From Gemmataceae bacterium (GTDB lineage: Bacteria; Planctomycetota; Planctomycetia; Gemmatales; Gemmataceae), in assembly GCA_025055795.1 (NCBI GenBank), contig JANWVV010000009.1, positions 1-64,000 on the forward strand: DNA of 64,000 nucleotides. The letters run 5' to 3'. Position numbers and translations under genes: made by a program. Of this stretch, positions 9,231 to 18,105 are shown piece by piece. Position 1 is the stretch's first letter; the number at the start of each line of letters is the position of its first letter. The notes under the pieces are model-generated. The model saw only the letters and a program-made list of their open reading frames with translations. It searched no databases and was not told where the DNA came from.

Positions 9231-10238
9231 ATGAACACGTTGTGCCGTGTAGTGATTGCGGGAACGGGCCGCTGTCTGCCCGCACGTCAGGTCACCAATG
9301 ATGAACTGGCGGAAAGTTTACAATTGGATACCTCGGATGAGTGGATCCGCACCCGCACAGGGATTCGCTCCCGCTGTTTTGCCGGTCCCGGGGAGACCGC
9401 AGCCACACTGGGAACAGAAGCAGCCCGACGTGCGTTACAGTCTGCGGGCCTGCGCCCTGAAGAGATTGACGTCATCATTTGTGCGACGGTGACACCAGAT
9501 CTGATGTGTCCAGCGACTGCCTGCTTGATCCAAGCGGCGCTGGGGTGTCGCCCTATCCCGGCGTTTGACCTTTCGGCAGCCTGTTCGGGTTTCCTGTACG
9601 CTCTGGCGGTGGGGCACCAGTTTGTCCAAACGGGGATGGCCCGCCAGGCCTTGGTCGTTGGCACGGAGGTCCTCAGCCGGGCCATGGACCTGACCGATCG
9701 TGGCTCCTGCATCCTGTTTGGAGACGGCGCCGGGGCAGTGCTGCTCTCCGCCCCCCCTTCGGTCAACCCCCAGCGAGGCATCCATCGCATCCGTCTGTAT
9801 GCCGACGGTTCCCGGCAGGAACTGATTCAGGTGCCTAGCCGGGTCACCCCTCAGCCCCCCCCTGGCCTGAGCGTTCCCCAACGCCTTGATTTCATCCGCC
9901 TGGTCGGCCGCGAAGTCTTCCGCTTCGCCGTTACCCGCATGATCGAATTGATCCAACAAGCCGAACGCGACTGCCAGGAACTCGGCCTGCCCCCCTTTGA
10001 CCTGCTCATCCCCCACCAGGTCAACCAGCGGATCATCGATGCCGCCCTCGAGGCCACCCACATCCCCCCCTCCAAAGTCATGGTCAACCTCGACAAATAC
10101 GGCAACACCTCCGCCGCCAGTATTCCTATCGCCCTGGACGAAGCCCTGGAAACCGGTCGTTGCCGACCAGGAGATACCCTCCTGCTGGTCGCCTTTGGCG
10201 GAGGCTTGACCTGGAGCAGTGCCCTTCTCACCCTCTAA
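9231..10238 (+). CDS. fabH: 3-oxoacyl-ACP synthase III (FabH family)
   Basis: FabH starts fatty-acid synthesis by condensing acetyl-CoA or another acyl-CoA with malonyl-ACP. The 335-residue protein has the full triad: Cys118 in DLSAACSGF, His262 in PHQVNQR and Asn292 in KYGNTSAAS. Gln-Val-Asn in place of the more usual Gln-Ala-Asn is a common variant. ATG 9231 (NTLCRVVIAGTG) is preferred to an upstream TTG because the N-terminal strand starts there in the family. No other fab gene adjoins it, so it may be a specialised paralogue; the KS pair at 2.3-5.0 kb is a possible partner. Confidence 0.88.
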   Translation: MNTLCRVVIAGTGRCLPARQVTNDELAESLQLDTSDEWIRTRTGIRSRCFAGPGETAATLGTEAARRALQSAGLRPEEIDVIICATVTPDLMCPATACLIQAALGCRPIPAFDLSAACSGFLYALAVGHQFVQTGMARQALVVGTEVLSRAMDLTDRGSCILFGDGAGAVLLSAPPSVNPQRGIHRIRLYADGSRQELIQVPSRVTPQPPPGLSVPQRLDFIRLVGREVFRFAVTRMIELIQQAERDCQELGLPPFDLLIPHQVNQRIIDAALEATHIPPSKVMVNLDKYGNTSAASIPIALDEALETGRCRPGDTLLLVAFGGGLTWSSALLTL

Positions 10239-10729
10239 ACCCACCTCGCAATATCCGACCTGCCTACTTTTCGTCTTCTATGGCCCTACTGCATAAACAC
10301 CCCTCTCCTACTGTTCAGGACCACGATCCTGTAGTCCCTTACGCTCACTCCTCCCAAAGCTCTTATTATATGTAAATATGAACACAAAATCTATCGATGT
10401 CAAATTAAAAATTTCGATTCTGTACAATAATATAGAATAAAAATAATCACATAAATCGTTTTAGTCAAGTACCAACAATGAACATACCGCAGACCGCAAT
10501 TCGGTTAAATAAAATCCCGTCAGTCCAGCCGGATCGATTATTCCGCCTGTAGCAACGACTCCAGGGCCAGTAGCCAGCCGCGTGAGCAAAAACTCCGGTA
10601 ACGCTCCAGTAGAATAATTTTCAGGATCGCTTAAGCACCAACCGACATGACGTACAGCGCGGAAAGCGATCATATAAGGAGTAAGGGAACGGGAGCGTTG
10701 AGCACAGGGAGGGGACAGGACAAGGAGTA
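10239..10729. other. 491-bp gap with an AT-rich island
   Basis: Bases about 10365-10462 are strikingly AT-rich in an otherwise GC-rich window and contain short inverted repeats such as AAATT-AAA-AATTT. This may hold the promoter of the following nuclease gene or be a remnant of foreign DNA. I could not define a -35/-10 pair and see no gene. Confidence 0.35.
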
Positions 10730-13700
10730 ATGGCACAACAGGTGCATTTAATTGTGGCCAAAGGACGGGCGACGCGTTGGCGTCGGCTGCAAGAGCAATT
10801 TATTCATCTGCGGCAGCACCTTGGCCCCGATGGGGTAGTGTGGCTGACGGCCCATCCACGTCAGGCACGCCGCTGGCAATCCGCGCTACCCACCGGATGG
10901 CTGATTGCCGATGTGCAGCAATTTGCGGATGCCTTGGTCCAACACTACGAGCCCAACGGACGCTGGCTGCAACCTTGGGAACGCCGTTGGCGGACCTGGC
11001 AAGTCGTCGAGCGTTGCCACAAGCAGTTGCGTTATTACGACCGGGTGAGTCGCAAACGGGGATTTGTCGACCAATTGGCGGAAACAATCCGGGAACTGGA
11101 ACGGGCCGGCCTGACGGGCTCCACTTGGACGCATTGGTTGGGGCAGCTGTGGGGGCAAGCCGGACCACTATGGCACGATTTGCTCTTGTTGTTCCAGCAG
11201 TGGGAGGAACAAACGTCGCACAAGGGCGAATGGTCGGCTGAACGCCGGCAGTTGCTTGCAGCGGACCTGTGGCATCGGGGACAACGGCACCCCTGGGAGG
11301 CCCTCCGGGCGGTCTGTGTGGTCGGTTGCGTCGAATTGCCTCGTTGTACGGCTTTATTGCTGGAATCTCTAGCCGCCAGTGGCGTGCAGGTCTGGGGGGA
11401 GGCTCCCCTCAGGCAGGACGAAGCGACGGGTGAAGTCTACCGAGGCTGGTCGGTCCTGCCGGCAGACAAAGTGGACCTGATCGAGCTTCCCGATGATCCA
11501 TCGCCCCAACGACTAGCGCAGATCAAACTGATCGAAGCAGCCGGTGCTTTGGGCCAGGCACGCTGTGTTTTGCGTCAAGTGCGTCAATGGCTTGATCAGG
11601 GGATCGCCCCCGAGCAGATCGTTCTGACGGCCCGGCGTATCGATGAGTCCTTGGCTGGTCTGTACAGCGACGTAGCCGAGGAATATGGCGTCCCCCTGCA
11701 GGTGGAACGACGCTTACCCCTGAGCCATTGCCCCGCTGTAGCGTTCCTGCTGCTGGCATTACGCCTACCTGCACGCCACTGGCAGCTTCGGGACGTGACC
11801 GCCCTGCTACGACACAGCTATTTCCAACCGGACTGGCCCGAACTGACTAGCGACCCCTCCGTGCGCTACGCCGCCGAGCTGTTTCTGCGGCAGTTGGGCA
11901 TACCACAAGGACGTCGCGCCCTGGAACGAGCCATCCGCTACTGGGAACAACGCGCCAACGCGGCTCCGCCGACTGCACCTGCTGATACAGACTCCATCCC
12001 GACACCGATAACAAACCAACCAACACTTACAGACCATCATGGAGCACCATTTCCCTACCCCCTTGACGAAGAAACAGAGCAGGACAACGAACACAGCCGC
12101 TATCTGCAAGCGTTGGCAGGTCGTTGTGCCCGTTTGTTGTATCGTCTTTTCGAGCAGTACGACACGCTGGAACAGCACTGGGTCAGTGCAACAGATTGGA
12201 GCGATAATCGCCTGGCATTCCTCACAGAGCAGTGGTGGGAAGAGGAAGGAGCGGACATTTCGCCGGCAGCCGAATCAGACGAGCCGGTAGCCTCGATTCA
12301 TCAACCAGAAGGCAAAGTACTTTTACAGCGGTTGCAAGTATTTGCTGCGGGGATAGGGTTGCGCCCAGGTTTGCTCAGCAAAGAAGAGCAGGAAGCGTTG
12401 GAGCAATTATGGCAGGGTATGGCCGAGGCACTGGGCCAGCTGAAGGTACACAGCTGGGGGTATCTGGCCCAAGTGGTCGAACAAACAGCCCAAAAAATGG
12501 AGCGTACTGTCTCCGTAGTACAGCCCGAAGGCCAGGTCCTACTGGTGGAGGCCGAGGAAGCCGCCGGCCTGCCATGTGATTACCTGATCCTCCTGGATCT
12601 GGGGGAGGGGAGCTGGCCACAAAGCAGCGAGGCTGGAACCCTGTTGCAAGAGGGTTTACGACAGCGATTGCGGAACGCCGGTATGCCGGTGACCACCGCT
12701 GCAGAACGCGTCCAGCACGAAACCCTGTTGTTTTCTCATTTGACAAAATCGGCCACTAGGGAACTGATACTCAGTTATGCCGCTTTTGATGCTGCGGGCG
12801 AACCGCTGCTGCCCACTGCTTTGCTGCAGGATTGGTTGGAGAACATTACGCCGGGGCAACTTACGATCATCCGTCAGAAAATGCTGCTGGACGGCTACTG
12901 GACGCAGCAACCTCTCAGCCAGGCCGAACAGCGGATTCAGTACGCTCACGCCCTGGTGCACGAGGGAACGGTGGATCGTCAGCGTTACCCCGCAGTGACC
13001 GACGAACTGCTTCGTGTTCTGCAGCGGGTGGAGGCGATGACTGCGGCACGGTGGCAACAGCCCTGTTATACCCCCTACGACGGGCTGATAGATGCACCGG
13101 CTGCTCGCCAGGTCCTGCAGCACCTGTTCTCCGAAGGCTGTCTGTTCAGCTCGACGGCACTGGAGACCTACCTGTTTTGCCCGTTCCGCTTCCTGGCCCA
13201 CTATGTGCTCGGCTTACACGAGCTCCCCGATCCCACGGAGCACATCGAGCAGAGCCGGCGGGGCATCGTTTTGCATGCCGCTTTGGCCCGCTTTCATCAG
13301 CACCTGGCGTGTCTAGGTCTGAATCCCCAAACACTTCTGAACACTCGAACAGAAGGAGTAGCAGCTTCGCATCATTCCCAGAATGATACGGTCGAGACAA
13401 GGGCAGATCAGTCCACTCCTGCGCTCAATGGCCTGGACCCTGTGGTCCTGCTGGAACAGATGATCGACGAGGCCATCATGGCCTACCTGCCTGTAGGTCA
13501 GGGGCGCTTGACCCGAGAATTGTGGCGCTGGGAAGGAGTCCGTCTGCGTCGCTACGCAGGACGCTACTGGCGGCAATGGCTGCGTTGGCTGACCCAGTGT
13601 CAGCGGGCAGGGGTGGTACCGGAACCAGCCGCTTTCGAAACTCCATTCGGAGAGCACGATGATATGTGCAGGCTGACCACACCAGCGGGCACAGTACGCC

Positions 13701-14227
13701 TGGGAGGGCGCATCGACCGCGTCGATCGGGCCACCGCCGGCGAAGGCGTGTGGATCATCGATTACAAGACGGGGAGGGGGTACAGCTACAGCGCAGCCGC
13801 CGTGCAACGTTTGGAGCGGCTGCAACTACCGCTGTATGCTTGGGCCTGGGAACAACAACAGGGCCCCGGGCAAACGATCCCCTTGCGAGGTCTGGTTTAC
13901 TGGTTCGTTACTGGGGATGGCCCCAAAGTGGTCTGGCCCGCCGGACGAGGCAAACTCCTGCGTCTGGGCGATACCACCGGCTGGGAACAATTCCGCCACC
14001 AGACCATGCAGCAGATCCAGGCGGTGGTCGCTGCCATCCGCCAGGGTCACTTCCCGCTGCTGCCGCGAGACCGCGACTGTACCAGCCACTGTCCCTACCG
14101 GACCATCTGCCGCATCCGGCAAAAGCCGTCCCACAAACCTCGTTGCTGGCCGCCGTTGCTGCAGCACCAGCCAACCGTTACCACAAACAAACTTTCGACG
14201 GAACCCATCATGCGGGAATCCGCTTGA
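10730..14227 (+). CDS. AddB-like PD-(D/E)XK nuclease of the exonuclease V type
   Basis: The 1165-residue protein ends in a RecB-family nuclease domain: GGRIDRVD at about residue 990, then WIIDYKTGRG, the core D...D-Y-K catalytic residues. It also has the iron-sulfur staple of AddB proteins, with a first Cys in ALETYLFCPFRF and three more in DCTSHCPYRTIC. The upstream part resembles an inactivated UvrD-type helicase and includes EEAAGLPCDYLILLDLGEG. The N-terminus (VAKGRATRW) lacks the GKS/T of an intact Walker A. It probably acts in double-strand-break end processing with an AddA helicase, which is not in this window. An AAGGAG lies just before ATG 10730. Its last 20 bp overlap the convergent JAMM gene. 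Confidence 0.78.
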   Translation: MAQQVHLIVAKGRATRWRRLQEQFIHLRQHLGPDGVVWLTAHPRQARRWQSALPTGWLIADVQQFADALVQHYEPNGRWLQPWERRWRTWQVVERCHKQLRYYDRVSRKRGFVDQLAETIRELERAGLTGSTWTHWLGQLWGQAGPLWHDLLLLFQQWEEQTSHKGEWSAERRQLLAADLWHRGQRHPWEALRAVCVVGCVELPRCTALLLESLAASGVQVWGEAPLRQDEATGEVYRGWSVLPADKVDLIELPDDPSPQRLAQIKLIEAAGALGQARCVLRQVRQWLDQGIAPEQIVLTARRIDESLAGLYSDVAEEYGVPLQVERRLPLSHCPAVAFLLLALRLPARHWQLRDVTALLRHSYFQPDWPELTSDPSVRYAAELFLRQLGIPQGRRALERAIRYWEQRANAAPPTAPADTDSIPTPITNQPTLTDHHGAPFPYPLDEETEQDNEHSRYLQALAGRCARLLYRLFEQYDTLEQHWVSATDWSDNRLAFLTEQWWEEEGADISPAAESDEPVASIHQPEGKVLLQRLQVFAAGIGLRPGLLSKEEQEALEQLWQGMAEALGQLKVHSWGYLAQVVEQTAQKMERTVSVVQPEGQVLLVEAEEAAGLPCDYLILLDLGEGSWPQSSEAGTLLQEGLRQRLRNAGMPVTTAAERVQHETLLFSHLTKSATRELILSYAAFDAAGEPLLPTALLQDWLENITPGQLTIIRQKMLLDGYWTQQPLSQAEQRIQYAHALVHEGTVDRQRYPAVTDELLRVLQRVEAMTAARWQQPCYTPYDGLIDAPAARQVLQHLFSEGCLFSSTALETYLFCPFRFLAHYVLGLHELPDPTEHIEQSRRGIVLHAALARFHQHLACLGLNPQTLLNTRTEGVAASHHSQNDTVETRADQSTPALNGLDPVVLLEQMIDEAIMAYLPVGQGRLTRELWRWEGVRLRRYAGRYWRQWLRWLTQCQRAGVVPEPAAFETPFGEHDDMCRLTTPAGTVRLGGRIDRVDRATAGEGVWIIDYKTGRGYSYSAAAVQRLERLQLPLYAWAWEQQQGPGQTIPLRGLVYWFVTGDGPKVVWPAGRGKLLRLGDTTGWEQFRHQTMQQIQAVVAAIRQGHFPLLPRDRDCTSHCPYRTICRIRQKPSHKPRCWPPLLQHQPTVTTNKLSTEPIMRESA

Positions 14228-14699
14228 TAGTTACATTCAGCACCCGGCAAGGAACAGCGACGTAGGTGTGCGGAAACAACCGCCAGGCCTGTAGCTGCGG
14301 TCGTCCCTTATCGGCCAGACTGATGATCAGATGCACGACGCCGGGGCCGTAAGTATTGTGGGACAGATCGCGGCGACTGGGATGAGACGGTCCGGCCGGG
14401 TGCGAGTGGTAGAAACCGAGCAACTCCAGTTGCTCTTGCCGCAGGCCGCGAAACGCGCGGAGCAGTTCCCGCGGCTCTGTCTGATACGCAACGGGACTGG
14501 CCAAGGCATTGGTCACAGGCACGACACGACTGACATAACCTTGGCGACGGTGCACTCGTCCGGCCAGCAAGCCGCAGCATTCCTGGGGCCAGGTGGTCCA
14601 GGCGTGCTCCAGCAGTTGTTCGTAGCCAGGCTGAGGCAACAGTACCTGATCAAAGGCAAAGCTCAGATCAGCAGCGTCACCGCACACCCCCTGGTTCAT
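14208..14699 (-). CDS. M67/JAMM (Mov34) metallopeptidase-like protein
   Basis: The product (163 residues from ATG 14699) has a complete JAMM zinc site: Glu40 in ECCGLLAG, then His98-Ser-His100, Ser108 and Asp111 in YHSHPAGPSHPSRRD. Such prokaryotic proteins cleave isopeptide-like or cysteine adducts (for example Mec+ in thiocarboxylate pathways) or act on ubiquitin-like modifiers; the substrate here is unknown. A TTG at 14759 is an alternative start just 5 bp from the argG stop, but the ATG is preceded by AGGAAC at a sensible distance. It lies directly downstream of argG on the same strand. Confidence 0.82.
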   Translation of the reverse strand: MNQGVCGDAADLSFAFDQVLLPQPGYEQLLEHAWTTWPQECCGLLAGRVHRRQGYVSRVVPVTNALASPVAYQTEPRELLRAFRGLRQEQLELLGFYHSHPAGPSHPSRRDLSHNTYGPGVVHLIISLADKGRPQLQAWRLFPHTYVAVPCRVLNVTIKRIPA

Positions 14700-14763
14700 T
14701 GTCCGATACAAGTTCCTGTTTGTGTGTCGTTCCAAGCCTGGGATAAATCCCGAGCCCAAGCGC

Positions 14764-16035
14764 TTATATCGACCGATTCAAGCTGCTCCAAGCCGGCGGA
14801 TAGACCTGTCCGGTGGCAGCCAAAGCCCGGGCACTGACCTGCAAAACCCGTACAAATCCTTCGCTGTCGGCATGATCAAACTCGCCGACGGCTTCCATAC
14901 TGGCGTTGCTTTCCGAGTAGAGTTGATGCGGCACGTCCTCGGCCGCGAGGAACTCTACCCGCCCTTTGTACATCTGCACGGTAATGGTCCCGGTAGCCAG
15001 TTGGTTGATTGGTGCGAGGGCGGCACGGGCCAGATGCGACGCCAGGTCGAAACCGTAACCCTGATAAATCTGACGGGCCATGAACAAAGACAACTGGTCG
15101 AACAATTCTCGGGCTCGGCGATCGAGAATCAGTTGCAAAAGGTAGGCATAAGCCGTTCCCAGCAGTTCCATGCCGGGCGCCTCGTAGACACCACGGGACT
15201 TGATCCCGACGAAGCGATTTTCCACCACGTGTGTACAGATCCCGATGCCGTGCCGGCCTGCCAGGGCATTGGCGCGACGAATGACCTGAAAGGGAGTGAG
15301 CAACTGGCCATTGATGGCCGTGGGGACACCTTGCACAAAGCGGATAGTGACCGTTTCCGGTTCAGCGGGTGCCTGGGTTGGCAGAACTCCCATGCCGGGC
15401 TGGACAAACCACGGACTTGTGCTCAAATGTTCCAGTTTCCCGGCTTCATGGGTTAGTCCTAGAAGGTTGGCGTCGGTGGAGTAGGGGGCCTCGCGGGTGG
15501 CCTTGATGGGCAGGCGGTGGGCCAGGCAGTAGTCGATCATTTCCGCGCGACCGCGGAAGCGTTGCAAAAACGCGGGATCGCGCCAGGGGGCGTAGACGGT
15601 AATTTCCGGAGCCAGCATGTTGGTGCACAACTGGAAGCGGACCTGATCATTCCCACGCCCGGTGGCGCCATGGGCCAGAATCGGAATGCGCCGTCGGCGT
15701 AACTCGGGAACCATGCCGGCCACGATGACGTGCCGACCTATGCCGGTGGTGTTCCAATAGGCTCCTTCGTAGCGGGCCTGAAACTGGATAACCTCGATGC
15801 CGGCTGCAGCGATCATGTCGTGCAACGGCAAAGCAACAAAATCCACCGCCCCGCAGGCACGCATCCGCTCTTCAATCGCTTGGAAGTCCGTCTCGTCCGG
15901 CTGGGCCAGATCAGCCGTAAAACAGACCACGCGCACGCCTTGCTCGGTCAGCCAACGGGTGATCGTACACGAATCCAGGCCGCCGGAAGCGGCAAACCCG
16001 ATCGTTTCACCTTTCAGATCGCTTACAGTTGTCAT
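14764..16035 (-). CDS. argG: Argininosuccinate synthase
   Basis: ArgG joins citrulline and aspartate with ATP in arginine synthesis. The 423-residue protein has the ATP-binding GFAASGGLDSCTI loop near residue 14, HGATGRGNDQVRF in the middle and a REAPYSTDANLLG stretch. The spacing of these blocks and the RGVYEAPG segment match the long ArgG subfamily. No other arg gene is adjacent. It is followed on the same strand by the JAMM peptidase gene. Confidence 0.95.
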   Translation of the reverse strand: MTTVSDLKGETIGFAASGGLDSCTITRWLTEQGVRVVCFTADLAQPDETDFQAIEERMRACGAVDFVALPLHDMIAAAGIEVIQFQARYEGAYWNTTGIGRHVIVAGMVPELRRRRIPILAHGATGRGNDQVRFQLCTNMLAPEITVYAPWRDPAFLQRFRGRAEMIDYCLAHRLPIKATREAPYSTDANLLGLTHEAGKLEHLSTSPWFVQPGMGVLPTQAPAEPETVTIRFVQGVPTAINGQLLTPFQVIRRANALAGRHGIGICTHVVENRFVGIKSRGVYEAPGMELLGTAYAYLLQLILDRRARELFDQLSLFMARQIYQGYGFDLASHLARAALAPINQLATGTITVQMYKGRVEFLAAEDVPHQLYSESNASMEAVGEFDHADSEGFVRVLQVSARALAATGQVYPPAWSSLNRSI

Positions 16036-16497
16036 GGTAGTTGCCCGTCCTCGTTTGTTGCCGTACTACCTTTTGCCCAAAGCTTACAATGGCCAATGGG
16101 AGGGCAATGATTGGCCCCTCCGGAGAATCGGCCACATATTATCCCGGCCAGGTCGGGGGCCCCCTCTCTATGTTTTCCAATTATTCTGTCTTCCCACCAT
16201 CTGACTGGTGAGGTTGTTTTTCCCTCTCCCGGCTGTTTATTGCCAAGGATCAGCTTAGGCAAACCGCTGCAGGTGGCATCCGGAGAGGTTTTCGTTCGAC
16301 CTGGTTCAGTAGCACGATGCCAAAACCCTGTCGTACTCTGACAAAGGGTATCCACCGGGCCGGATCAGCCTTTGGACGCCAAAAGAGTGGAATAGCTATC
16401 CCTTGGGAGACTCTAATGCACGTCCGGGTAGCTAAATTGTTTTGTCCAGAGATGAACTGAGTTAGGCAGAGGGCGGGGCTAGAGAAGCGGCTGGAGG
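16036..16497. other. 462-bp gap upstream of argG
   Basis: Presumably contains the argG promoter on the minus strand. I see repeated GGCCAAT/ATTGGCC half-sites near 16090-16115 but no defined promoter, terminator or gene. Confidence 0.3.
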
Positions 16498-17847
16498 TTA
16501 GCGTTTGATCTCTGAAGGTTCAGAAGGGACAGGCGGCGGTGAGGATGTCTCATTTTTGACCTGGGGCAGGCCATATTTGAGCATCCAGAAGCCGAATTTG
16601 ACCAAGGCGGCTTGCCGGCTTTCTTCACTATCAAAGGCATAATTACCGTAGGAGAGCTGATTGGGTACGGCCGTCTGACCAGGGGGGAAACGGAAACCGT
16701 AGTCGGTCAGGTTCTGCTTGGTCAGGTAAAGCAGGGTAGCCAGGGCGAAATCACGCACACGCAGATCGTATTGAACAGGTGGCTGATTAGGCTGGTTCGG
16801 GTTGCCGAACCAGACCTGGGTGATGGAGGTATCGTCCTGCAACAGGGACAATAACAGCGGTACTTCGGCCTGGCCATTGCGGCGGATGAGGCCGACCAGG
16901 GCCTGGGCTTTGGACCAGCCGGGGGAATTGGGACTAGTGGCAATACGCCGGAGTAAAGGTAACGCTTGCGGGAACCCATGCAGGATCCCCCCCGGACTTA
17001 GCAGATGGACCAGGTTATTCCAGTCATTAGGGTCGTCGCGGCTGGCTAGCCAGATGCCTACCAGGCGGCGATAAGCCTCGGCGTGGGGGGCGGAGGAGTT
17101 GTGCAGGACACTGACAGAAGCCGGCTGCTGCAGGAACAGGGTACCGGAGACATGGTTGAACACCGGCGTCGACGGAATGAACCGGGCGGGCACCACGGCT
17201 TCCGCAAACAACAGGCAGGCGATATCCGCAAAGGCGATGGGGCGTGGCTCATGCACGATGGCCCCGTTGGGCAGGATGCGTTGTCCCTGCAACTGGGCAA
17301 ACAGCAGGTAGCGTCGATCGGCAATGGCCCGTCCGGCCGCTCCTTCTCCCTGTTCCACAGCGGCCAAAAGTTCCAGATTGTGGGGTGATTTAACGAACTC
17401 GGCGAACAGGTTACGGGCCTTGACGTCCGTGCCAACCAGCTTGCGGAAGCGGGCCAGACCGGGCAGAGCATGTTCATAACGGGCTTCGCTATCGGCCAAG
17501 AAGGCGTCCAGGCGGGCTTTCAGGTCTTCGGCACTGGCCTGTGGCAGCAGCAACTGGGCGCGGAAGCGCACCTCAGCGTTGGGATGCTGATCGATCGCTT
17601 CCAGCAAAGCAGGCCGGGCCAGCCGACCCATCCTGGCCAATTCCGCCTGGGCCTCTTCCCGCTCCCGGTATGAGTCGCTGCCCAAGCGTTGCACCAGTAA
17701 CCGGGCCTTGGACATTACTTCGGGCGGCACAGCGAGATCTTTCGGATCCAGCGGGGCGCTCTGGCCCCATCCGGCCCACCAGACCAGGGCGGCACCCACT
17801 GCCCACCCGGCGACTACCATCACTAACCGAACGCGTTGCGTCTTCAT
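16498..17847 (-). CDS. Exported repeat-containing hypothetical protein (paralogue 1)
   Basis: The 449-residue product has an N-terminal hydrophobic segment (about residues 5-25, VMVVAGWAVGAALVWWAGW). It is followed by a helical block with DSYREREEAQAELARMGRLA and PNAEVRFRAQLLL, which looks like HEAT/armadillo-type repeats. Later helices contain LRRIATSP and QALVGLIRR. No catalytic motif is visible. It is clearly paralogous to the next gene downstream on the sequence (18106-19467), sharing the YxEREEAQ-ELARMGRLAR block. Likely a membrane-anchored or periplasmic scaffold. Start ATG 17847 was chosen because it precedes the hydrophobic segment directly; the upstream extension is non-coding in character. 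Confidence 0.65.
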   Translation of the reverse strand: MKTQRVRLVMVVAGWAVGAALVWWAGWGQSAPLDPKDLAVPPEVMSKARLLVQRLGSDSYREREEAQAELARMGRLARPALLEAIDQHPNAEVRFRAQLLLPQASAEDLKARLDAFLADSEARYEHALPGLARFRKLVGTDVKARNLFAEFVKSPHNLELLAAVEQGEGAAGRAIADRRYLLFAQLQGQRILPNGAIVHEPRPIAFADIACLLFAEAVVPARFIPSTPVFNHVSGTLFLQQPASVSVLHNSSAPHAEAYRRLVGIWLASRDDPNDWNNLVHLLSPGGILHGFPQALPLLRRIATSPNSPGWSKAQALVGLIRRNGQAEVPLLLSLLQDDTSITQVWFGNPNQPNQPPVQYDLRVRDFALATLLYLTKQNLTDYGFRFPPGQTAVPNQLSYGNYAFDSEESRQAALVKFGFWMLKYGLPQVKNETSSPPPVPSEPSEIKR

Positions 17848-18105
17848 CGATTCTGCCCGCCTTCCTGCACCCGAATGAACCATTTACTTACAGTTACCCG
17901 GCGTTGGGCCACCGTTGGGCCTCGGACTGGCTGTTTTCCGTGTCTTGTGTTCTTCCAGGCCCAAGTCCCCCACTAGGTTGACGTCGACAGCTCCGTCTTC
18001 TGACAACTAATTCTGTGCAAATTTCAGAATGGCTCACCCTTGCTGCTTGTTGGTGATGTATTATTGGCCACTGGATTTTCTACAAGGTCCGATCTTACTG
18101 TTGTT

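Noticed and set aside
10461-10736. 91-residue minus-strand ORF in the AT-rich gap
   Set aside because: It overlaps the start of the AddB-like gene and has no recognisable motif or ribosome site. It is probably fortuitous.
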